Source of the DNA: Neocallimastix lanati (nom. inval.)
Taxonomy: Eukaryota > Neocallimastigomycota > Neocallimastigomycetes > Neocallimastigales > Neocallimastigaceae
Assembly (NCBI GenBank): GCA_016946835.1
Contig: JACVTC010000071.1
Span: forward strand, 380,001 to 410,000
DNA: 30,000 bases
Direction of reading: 5' to 3'
Shown here piece by piece: positions 21,317-30,000 of the stretch. The notes under the pieces were generated by a model. The model was not told where the DNA came from and made no database searches. It saw only the letters and a program-made list of their open reading frames with translations. Every line of letters starts with the position of its first letter. Position 1 is the stretch's first letter. The translations under genes and the position numbers were made by a program.

Positions 21317-23820
21317 ATGAAAATAAAAAGAAGAATATTATTATTATTAGCTGTATTTTTAATATTAATTTAACAACTTTTTATTTCATAAAAATCACAA
21401 ATACCAATGTTATATTCTATGCTAAAAATATAAAGAATTTAAAGCCATTTGAATTAAATATTAAGCATTATAAAAGTTTTACTAATAATTATTGTCAAGC
21501 AAATTTTCCTATTCTTGCTGAATATATGAAGCCAGTATCAGTATATTTTATTATAATAATATATAATGACATCTATATAAATGAAATTTCAATTGACATT
21601 AATAATTAGAAAAAATTAATTATTTATTCATATTTACTTGAAAAATTAGAAAAATGCAGAACTTACAATGATTCATATTGTTACCAGACAAGTTGATAGG
21701 TTGTTATTTAAATATAATAGGATAATTATTATTATTGTTATCTTTTCTTTTTTTTTTTTTTTTTTTTTTTAATAAAATTACTAAACATTTAAATGAAATT
21801 ATTATTAATAATTATTAAAATCCCCAACACATGCTTTACCAAATGAAAATATAACTTGGGATGTTTGTAATTATAGTGAAGGCATTCAAGTATCTTCTTT
21901 TCCAGATTTTATTATTAATAAAAAGTAGATATTGATTTAATATATAATCCATATGCAAACAAGTTTAATGGAAAGGAAGCTATGGAATTGGTCAACTAAT
22001 TGATAAAGGAATTAAACAGAATAAAAATTTGGAACTCATTTAAATATATTTAAATTTAAAGGATGATTATAACCTTAATAAAAATAAGGTTCAAACTGAA
22101 AAATGGTTTTGGGATGTTGATAGTATAAATAAAGAAGATTATGAAAAAGAATTAAAATCAAAAAAAATTAGAGGAAGAATATGAGACAAGAGTACTGAAA
22201 CAAGGAAGTATATGATATTTATCAGACTTTCATTATTTATTAATTTATCTATATAATCATTTATTTATTTAGTTATTTATATATATATATACTTTATATT
22301 TATTATATAAATTAAAAAAAATTACATTCAAATTATTAAATAAAGTAGTACAATGGTATCTGCTCAGGCTTTCCTTTATGAGTTCATAATAAATGATAAA
22401 AATATATATTATTAAATATTTCACCAAGATATCTTGAAATGTTAACACCTGTTGCACATCCATGTCATAGACTTAGAAGTTATGTTGATATAATGAAAAA
22501 TTCAACAAATTATAAAAAAAAAGCTGAAGAAACAGAAAAATCATATAAAATTTTTAAAAAAAAAATTCTCGGTACTAAAAAATATGAATAAGGTTTTGAA
22601 CATTATTTTGATACTATACAAGGTAGGAGATATTGGGTTAAACCATTGCCTTGTTCGAAAGAATTTCATCAATCCAGTGATGAATAAAAAAAAAAAAAAG
22701 AAACGGAATGTGTAAATTAATTTTTAGTAGATATTGTTATTGATATTGGTAATTGGTAAAAGAACTTTTTAATATAATATCAGAGGATGGAGTGGTACAT
22801 TTGAACTTGCTAAAATGAGAGTTGCTCCATTACTTTTAGAGTTTCTTGTAAATATTTTAGGTAGAATTCAAGGTTTTAGATCATCATTGTTTCCTTTTAT
22901 ATTCTGCGCATGATATTACAATATCAGCATATCAGCAATATCAAGTGTATTGTTAGATAAACCTTTTTATTGGTCAGGGTAAAGAATAATTGTTATTTTA
23001 AATATTATATTATTTAAAGATAATAATAAAATAAATAAATAAATAAGAGAAATAAAATAGAATAAAATATAATAATAATAAAGAAAAAAAAAAAGTAAAA
23101 ATAAAAATAAAAATAAAAATAAAAATAAAAATAAAAATAAAAATAAAAATAAAAATAAAAATAAAAATAAAAATAAAAATAAAAATAAAAATAATTAAAA
23201 AAAATAAAAATAAAAATAAAAATAAAAATAATTAAAAAAAATAAAAATAAAAATAAAAATAAAAATAAAAATAAAAATAAAAATAAAAATAAAAATAAAA
23301 ATAAAAATAAAAATAAAAATAAAAATAAAAATAAAAATAAAAATAAAAATAAAAATAAAAATAAAAATAAAAATAAAAATAAAAATAAAAATAATATTAA
23401 ATATTTATTTATAAATTTATTATATTAATATATATATTTATAATAAAGATATGCGTCAAATATAATAATTGAACTTTAGGAATCTACTAATTCAACAAAT
23501 AATGACAAATACTTCTTTAGAATAATCTACAATGGTAAACCAAATATAATGGCATGGTGTAATGAAACTTCTGAAATACATAAAAAAATTAATAAGTATC
23601 AAAATTCTACAAATAATATGGATAATTTAAATAATTATAAAAGAGATGAAAATTTAGTAAACTATGATGATAGATCATACAATACTTTAAATAACTTTAA
23701 AGCTTATCTACAACACACAATAATTTACGAACTAATTTAAACGTAGATTACAATAATAAATCAACATCTGTTGTATCTTTAATGTATATAATGAAGATTA
23801 AAAAAAAAAATTGCAAGTGA
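21317..23820 (+). pseudogene. Decayed histidine acid phosphatase (branch 2 histidine phosphatase, PXYLP1-like)
   Basis: Fragments in order match a secreted or lumenal histidine acid phosphatase. A signal-anchor-like start (MKIKRRILLLLAVFLILI) is stopped by TAA at 21371; another frame continues to YCQANFPILAEYMKP (to 21534). Next come IHIVTRQVDR (about 21670-21699), SPTHALPNENITWDVCN (from about 21821), SYGIGQLIDKGIKQNKNL, VSAQAFLYEF (22361 region), DTIQGRRYWVKPLPCS, GWSGTFELAKMRV and PFIF, AHDITIS (22906 on), and RIIYNGKPNIMAWCNE (23518-23566). The family needs Arg-His-Gly near the first part; here it reads Arg-Gln-Val (21686-21694). The His-Asp pair survives. Breaks: in-frame stops (21371, a TAG after NKK, a TAA after KYE, a TAG before ESTNSTN), several frameshifts, and one intron with GTTGTT donor and no AG acceptor. 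Loss of the catalytic His plus multiple breaks rules out a working enzyme of this type. Confidence 0.85.
23093..23393. repeat. 300-bp (AAAAAT)n hexamer array in a pseudogene intron
   Basis: About 50 AAAAAT units, with two copies of the interruption AATAATTAAAAAAAATAAAA (near 23191 and 23227). It lies between the fragment ending LLDKPFYWSG and the one starting YASNIIIEL, where a normal gene copy would have an intron. Confidence 0.9.
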
Positions 23821-24927
23821 ATATTTTCAATACAGTAAACATTATTTTAATTAATATATTTATTTATTTATTTATTATTCTTATCATTATTATCATTATT
23901 ATCATTATCATCATTATATTCATTATTCTAAGTAATTATAATTACTCATATTAAATCTTTTTTTTTTTTATTTTATTTTTTTATTTTTTTTTTCATTTCT
24001 TTAATTAATAATAATAATTATTATTAATATTATTATAATTATTTTTAGCTTATAGTATATTATAATACTATATAAGAATGTTTAAAATATTATATTAATT
24101 TATAATTATTATTTTATTAAATATAGAAGAATAAAATTTTAAATTATAATTATTTATATTATATAAATTGAACAGTTTTCGTGTTAAAAAAAAAAAAAAA
24201 AGTGAGCTCTATACATTAAAAAAATATAATAATATTGATAATATTATAATTGAATTTTACATACATTATATATAGTTTTTTAACATTAAAATATAATATT
24301 AAACTATTTTTATATTTATAATATTAAACTATGTGTTATCTAACCAATTAATAAAATGTTGTATTTAAATTATACAGTTATCTTAATTCAAATTTATATA
24401 TTTTTTAATTACTAATAACTAAAATTTTATTATTTCAAGTTTTTATTTGTTTTTGTTTTTATTATTCTATATAATATAAATTAAATATCAAAAATTCTAT
24501 TACTATATATTCAATTGTATAAAAATTAGTTAAAATATATTATTTTTTTAATTAAATTTAGATTCATCAAATTTGGATAATTTCCATTATAGTATAAAGT
24601 CAACAATAATTTAAATTTAATAATAAAAGTAAATATAAAGTAATATATAATAAAATATATTAAATCAATTTTACCATAAATTTTGAATTTTACTAATATA
24701 TAATATTCAATATATTAATTTATATTTATTATATATATCCAAAAAATATATATATATTATTAGTTCCTTTTTATATAATATATACTATATAATATATTAT
24801 TTAATTAAAAACATGGCAAAAGTTTATTCTTTTTTTTTTTTTTTTTATATTAATATTTAACATATTAAAAATTAAAATTTATTATTGAATATAAGCTGAA
24901 AATATGTTATAATAATATAATTGTTAA

Positions 24928-24952
24928 AATATGTGAAATATATGAAAAATAA
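24928..24952 (+). repeat. 25-bp direct repeat, left copy
   Basis: Starts AATATGTGAAATATATGAAA and continues AATAA. Identical to 26749-26773 in all 25 bases. Both copies are preceded by ATAATTG, though the left one has four extra bases between. Confidence 0.85.
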
Positions 24953-26748
24953 GCTTCAAATGTATTAAATAATATTTTAATATAAATAATGTACAAGCTA
25001 CAATGTAATAATATAAAAGTATTCAATTTAGAATACTAGAAACTCTATATCGTAAAATATAGTAATAAACCCTAAATTCCTGATTCTTAACCGATTAAGA
25101 GTCTCATCGACTCTTAGAAAGATTCTTAGCAAAAGAATAGCTTGCAGGATACAATATTTTGTGAAAGAAAAATAAATTGTGATAAAGTTGCTTATAATGT
25201 AAATTTGAGAAAGACTAATAAAACTGAACATTTGAAATGATCAAGATTGCAAAATTGAAGAAATGCATAAAAATATAAAATACTTGATAAAAGAGATTAT
25301 CTCAAGTAAAATAAAACTCCAAAAATATAAAGATATTAATTTAGTAGATAAAAACACACTTAAGTATATATAGAATCTAATTATATATCTTCAGACTCCT
25401 ATAGAGACTTCTAATTGAAATTAAAATTTGATAATTTAACTAATAAAACTCTAGGCTATTAATAATGTACTATATTTATACATAAAAGAATCTACTCTTT
25501 GGTAAGCTCTTTCCACACCATGAATATACAAAACACAATATAATATTATACATTCCTTATAAATATTTAAACAATCATATTAAATAATGGTTATTGATAA
25601 ACCACAAAGCATATTATTTATAGTATAGTTATTTTAATGCTTATTTATACATATCAAGCGAATATATATACATTAACAACAATAATGGGGGATAATGAGA
25701 GATCCCATACAAAATAATTTATAATATAATACCCTAAATATTCAAGGGAAATATATAGAATAATAAATCTTAGCGTGAAATACATACATTCTAACAATAA
25801 GAGTATTATTAAACCTAGCATGAAATGGTTTTGGATAGTAACTAAATTATTATAATTATAATACAAACCTTCATAATGAAAGGTATAATACAATTAATAA
25901 ATATAACCATGAGTTATATGCAAATAGATGACGTTTATTCATCCACAAACTATACTTATTGTATTAAAAGTATTCAAAAAGTTATCATTATTAAACTTAT
26001 ATCATTAATATTTTAAAAATGAGAAAATTCAAATATAAAATAAAGAAAATAAAATATTAAAGGAAAGTTGCTTAACCGATTCTTTGTGATGAATTTTTAA
26101 AAATCATATTTATTTTGGAAATGAATAAAAGTAGCCTAATAGAGAAAATTAGCCTCCAATAAGAAATTAACTGAAACACTGAATCGTAATAAATTATGAA
26201 ATAATTTACATTATTTACTAATGAATTTAAATGACTAAATATAATTAGTCATAAATGAAATCAATTTTAATATCCCAAGATTATAATTTATCAAGTACAA
26301 AGCAAATAAATATATATAAGCAAGTTGTTGTTAATCTTCAAAAGAAATGAAAGTGATATAAAACTCAATATATGAGGAGTATTCACACAAATTGAAATGA
26401 TATAATATCTCTCTTCAAGAAAAATATTTCTATCATATAAATGACATATATAAACAATTTATTGTAAGAGATGTCTTAAACATAGTATATATTAATAATG
26501 TAATAATATTAAATAATTAGCTTTTGGAGGAAATTATTAAATTGTGATTATATTTAAGATATTATTTTAACAATATTTAAATTGAATTAAAGATTTATAT
26601 TATGTAAAAATTATTTTATTCATATAATATTAAAAGATAATTTAAAACAATTAAATATTATAGAAAATGAAAATTTTATATATGCATATTCACAAATAAA
26701 CCTATTTATTCATTATAGAAAAACTGGGTATAAGGGGGGGAATAATTG
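24953..26748. mobile_element. Possible decayed insertion between 25-bp direct repeats
   Basis: 1.8 kb that differs from the rest of the window: no homopolymer of nine or more, no microsatellite, and more mixed words. It contains an 8-bp-stem hairpin (25096-25116), an 11-bp word CTTAACCGATT twice (25086-25096, 26071-26081) and a G7 run at its right end (26734-26740). The longest frames (minus 25028-25231 and 25654-25893) show no family I recognise, and no transposase, integrase or reverse transcriptase motif is seen. No inverted terminal repeats were found. The mobile-element label is an inference from the repeats and composition only. Confidence 0.3.
25096..25116. other. Perfect 8-bp hairpin in the island
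   Basis: TAAGAGTC, loop TCATC, GACTCTTA. More GC than its surroundings. Not a tRNA arm: no matching acceptor stem or T-loop box nearby. Function unknown. Confidence 0.5.
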
Positions 26749-26773
26749 AATATGTGAAATATATGAAAAATAA
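26749..26773 (+). repeat. 25-bp direct repeat, right copy
   Basis: Exact copy of 24928-24952, directly right of the G7 run and AATAATTG. It closes the island without homopolymers. Confidence 0.85.
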
Positions 26774-27076
26774 TTTTATTAAAATATAATTAGTATTTGA
26801 TAATTTGACAAAATAACGTAATAAAATCAAAAAATGGACCAAACTAATGATGTTAATCATATTCCGGAATAATATTTTATCATAAAAATATACTTCAAAA
26901 AACTATAAATTAATATATAATATATATTGATTGAATTTATTACAATATAATATATTAATTTAATAAATGGATAAATGTGAAATTCAATATATATATATAT
27001 ATTTTTGTATTGCTTATAAGATGATAAAAAAAGGAATAGATAATAATAAAATTAGAGTATATATATTTATTTTTTT

Positions 27077-27078
<2 letters not shown>

Positions 27079-27123
<45 letters not shown>
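27079..27123. repeat. 45-bp T tract
   Basis: Uninterrupted T run in intergenic DNA, about 770 bp upstream of the VMP1 start. Likely prone to length change. Confidence 0.9.
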
Positions 27124-27127
<4 letters not shown>

Positions 27128-27454
27128 CCTATATGAAATAAAGGATTATAATAATTGAATAATAATTTATTTATTTATTCTTATTTTATTAAAAAGTAAA
27201 AATAATAAATTAATAAATAAATAAATAGATAAAAAAATAACTGAATAACAATAATAAAATAAGAAAAAATATATAAGATTTTAAAAATCAAAATTAAAAA
27301 TTTAAAAATATTTTAATATAAAAAGTTATTATAAAGATATCAAAAACTTAAATATAATAACAATTATTATTTAATATTTTCTATAAAATCAACTCATAAT
27401 ATAGGTAAAAATTGATATTAAGTAATAATAATAATAATAATAAATAAGAGTATA

Positions 27455-27507
<53 letters not shown>

Positions 27508-27893
27508 GTTAATATCATAATTTTAAATTAAATTGTAATAAAAAATATTTGATTGATTATAATATAAAAGTATTATTAATCTGAATTTATAATAATTTAT
27601 AATAAAAATTAAAACATAGTTCTAATAATTATAATAATAATAATAATAGTAATAATAGAAAAAATTATACTATAATTTCCAATTTTTTGTTTTTATTATA
27701 TTGCTTTGTTAAATATCAAATACTAATTATATATTAATAAATTCTTTATGCTTTATTTTTCACATAGACATTTTATATAATATTATAATTCCATAAGAAT
27801 ATTTAAAATTTCTAATATTGAAATATATATTACAATAAAACTTTTTCTATAAAATTAATAATAATATAATAATAGTAATAGTAATAATTCAAA

Positions 27894-28488
27894 ATGGATA
27901 AAATGGGAAAATTATTGAGTAAAATTATTAATAGAAATAATTTGGGGAAAAAAATAAATGAGGTCATAGATAAAGATTATCTCTATTCAATAGAAAAAAC
28001 AATTGAAAATTTAACAGGTAAAATATAAATATTATTTTCAATAAATTTATATAATTTTTATAAATATTAATTTAAGAAATAAAAGTCATAATATTTATTA
28101 AGTTGTATATTTAATAATAAAAAATAAATAAATAAATAAATAAAAAAGATGAATATCTTTTGCTAATTTTTTTTATACTTTTATTATTTATTTATTCGTA
28201 TATGATTTTTTTTTTTTTTTTTTTTTTTTTATGATTTATTATTTATTTTTATTAATAGAAAATATCGAGAATAAAAAAAAATTATATAGAACAGAACGCT
28301 CAAAACTCAATATCTATCAACATCCATTCTTAATTTCAAAATATTTTTGTCTTTATTTATTAGAAACTTTTCGTGAAATAGGAAGATTTATTCTTTCCCA
28401 TTTAATTGCCATATCTCTTATAATATTTTTAGTAATCGGTGGTATATATTTTGTTGAAACTAATGTTGATCATGAAGTAAATATCAAA

Positions 28489-28522
<34 letters not shown>

Positions 28523-28616
28523 TAATATATTTAGTATGAAATTTTAAAAAAGGAGTTATCATAAATGAAGAGAAATAATAGTAATAATAATAATAATAAA
28601 TATAATAATAACAATA

Positions 28617-28648
<32 letters not shown>

Positions 28649-28696
28649 TAATAATAACAATAAATAATAATAATAATAAATATAATAATAACAATA

Positions 28697-28729
<33 letters not shown>

Positions 28730-30000
28730 TATAACAATATAACAATAATAAAAATAATATAATGAAAATAATTATTATTTTAATAATAATGAAACAATCA
28801 TATAATAATAGTAATGAGGTAATAACAATAATAATGAATATAATTTTATGAACAATTTATAAAATAGATATTGCATTTAATTAGAAGCATGTTCATTTGG
28901 TATGGTTATTGGATAATGCTTGGTATTTTATCATCTATTGGTCTTGGAACGGGTTTACATACATTTGTTATATTCCTTGGTCCACATATTGCAGAAGTAA
29001 CTACAGCAGCATATACCTGTGGAAATTTAAATTTTAAGGTTTATGGTGAAGGAAGGTATGAATTTAATAGCATGTTAAATTATATTTATTGAATAAAAAA
29101 TAATATTTATGCATAAATTAAAAATGTACATTTAATAATATAAATATTTAAAAAAAAAAAAATGAAAAATTAAAAAATAGTTTTATATGTAGTGGTGAAC
29201 CTCTTTCACATCCAATTTCTATATTATCCATATATTCAAAGATTAAAATGCCAGTATTTTTATGGGGTTTAGGAACAGCAATAGGTGAATTACCTCCATA
29301 TTTTGTTTCAAGAGCCGGTAAATATTTTTATTAAGCGATAAATTAGAAAATAATAATAATAATAATAATAAAATGAAATGAAAGAAAATTTTAATGAGTA
29401 AATATATTAATTATATAACAAATCTTTTATTTATTATTATTATTATTTTAATATTATAGCTGCTTTAACTGGTCAAAATACGTTGGATATTTCCAAATTT
29501 GAAAATGTTAATGAAGATAGTAGCTTTACTGATAAAGTTCAAGTATTTCTTTTTAGACTTTTAAAAAAAATGGGATTCATAGGGATCCTTCTATTTGCTT
29601 CTGTAAGTTTTTTTCTTTATATATATATAAATTCATACATTTAAATTTTTTTTTTTTTTTTTTAATTTTATACAAATAAATAAATTAATGTAAATATACA
29701 TTTACATCATTTTTTAAATTATATTAATTAAAAGTTCCCAAATCCATTATTCGATATCGCTGGTATTCTTTGTGGACACTTTTTAGTTCCTTTTGGAACC
29801 TTCTTCGGAGCAACATTTATTGGAAAAGCTTTGATTAAAAATACTATTCAAGTAATTTTCATTTATTTATTTTTACGAATTTAAATAAAATTATAAATTA
29901 ATAAAATTATTAATTTAAATTATATGTTTTCTTTTTTATTTTATTTATAATATATTTATTTAATAGAGTTTTATACTTATTACCGTTTTTTCAGAAACTG
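27894..30000 (+). CDS. VMP1: VMP1 (vacuole membrane protein 1), 3' end cut off by the window edge
   Basis: Multi-span ER membrane protein of the VTT/DedA-like group. In animals and Dictyostelium it is needed for autophagosome formation and ER contact sites and acts as a lipid scramblase. Seven exons: 27894-28017, 28259-28476, 28868-29055, 29193-29317, 29460-29602, 29735-29851 and 29967-30000 (open), 316 residues so far, frame kept across GT-AG introns. N-terminal about 60 residues charged and variable, then [18 protein letters not shown] and a membrane span ([20 protein letters not shown]). Signature core: [90 protein letters not shown] and [12 protein letters not shown], all near-identical to animal VMP1. 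The conserved Glu in AIGELPPYF is present. The start is the first ATG of exon 1; a second lies three codons on. The remaining C-terminal helices lie past the edge. Confidence 0.96.
28577..28735. repeat. Compound TAA array in VMP1 intron 2
   Basis: TAA units with a repeated block AAATATAATAATAACAATAA starting near 28598, 28643 and 28678. Same block-duplication style as the arrays at 10279 and 19038. Lies in the intron 28477-28867. Confidence 0.85.

Larger units (their letters stand above)
23821..27893. other. 4.1 kb gene-poor region between the pseudogene and VMP1
   Basis: No complete coding frame found. From the left: TCATTA-type repeats (about 23880-23930), plain AT-rich DNA, a short frame after a TAG (24562-24614, SSNLDNFHYSIKSTII) that may be chance, then the repeat-bracketed island 24928-26773, then T tracts (27079-27123; about 27477-27503) and the VMP1 promoter at the right end. 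No tRNA or other RNA gene recognised. Confidence 0.6.

Noticed and set aside
23093-23393. Regular repeats resembling a CRISPR array
   Set aside because: These are simple hexamers without unique spacers, inside an intron of a eukaryotic pseudogene.
21317-23820. Reassigned stop codons (TAA/TAG read as Gln) to rescue the phosphatase
   Set aside because: The other genes here use TAA as a normal stop and have no internal TAA or TAG. The phosphatase also has frameshifts, lost splice sites and a lost catalytic His, which recoding cannot explain.
24562-24614. Possible terminal exon after a TAG acceptor
   Set aside because: A single 17-codon frame with no partner exon and ordinary composition; not strong enough to call.
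25080-25120. tRNA or hammerhead ribozyme around the hairpin
   Set aside because: No T-loop box, acceptor stem or anticodon layout, and the conserved hammerhead core bases are not in order.
25028-25893. Minus-strand frames of 67 and 79 codons in the island
   Set aside because: Ile/Leu/Tyr-rich, no family motif and no splice partners. Kept only as part of the unexplained island.

Overview
The window is very AT-rich eukaryotic nuclear DNA. It has spliced genes with short GT-AG introns, long homopolymers, ATT/TAA arrays and Asn/Lys/Ser-rich proteins. I rebuilt exons by hand from reading frame, splice sites and remembered family sequences. The gene content points to a flagellated eukaryote with a fungal-like nuclear protein set: CFAP57 (ciliary), class III PI3-kinase VPS34, SPT2, VMP1 and a histidine acid phosphatase relic. 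A zoospore-forming anaerobic gut fungus (Neocallimastigomycota) is my best guess, from base composition, intron style and the ciliary gene. It is an inference: no rRNA or other phylogenetic marker is present.

Layout. 1-3153 (minus): CFAP57, nine exons, its C-terminal part beyond the left edge. 3917-9715 (minus): an unrecognised low-complexity protein of about 1,700 residues, four exons, with a pure Lys-Glu tract and two A9 tracts where the frame slips out and back. 9716-12928: a 3.2 kb gap with TAA/ATT arrays. 12929-14971 (plus): SPT2-like histone chaperone, six exons, starting with a 6-nt coding exon. 15775-20812 (minus): VPS34, 17 exons, complete (about 821 residues), with large ATT/TAA arrays in three introns. 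21317-23820 (plus): a decayed histidine acid phosphatase that has lost its RHG catalytic motif. 23821-27893: a 4 kb gene-poor stretch. It holds a 1.8 kb island free of homopolymers and microsatellites, bracketed by an exact 25-bp direct repeat. 27894-30000 (plus): VMP1, first seven exons, running off the right edge.

How the genes relate. VPS34 (PI3P synthesis) and VMP1 (ER membrane, lipid scrambling, autophagosome formation) belong to the same autophagy pathway but lie about 7 kb apart with separate promoters, so no co-regulation is implied. CFAP57 is a ciliary gene and SPT2 a chromatin gene. I found no rRNA, tRNA, CRISPR array or intact transposon. No clearly new molecular system is present. 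The most unexplained items are the repeat-bracketed island, the compensated frameshift in the low-complexity gene, and the decayed phosphatase.
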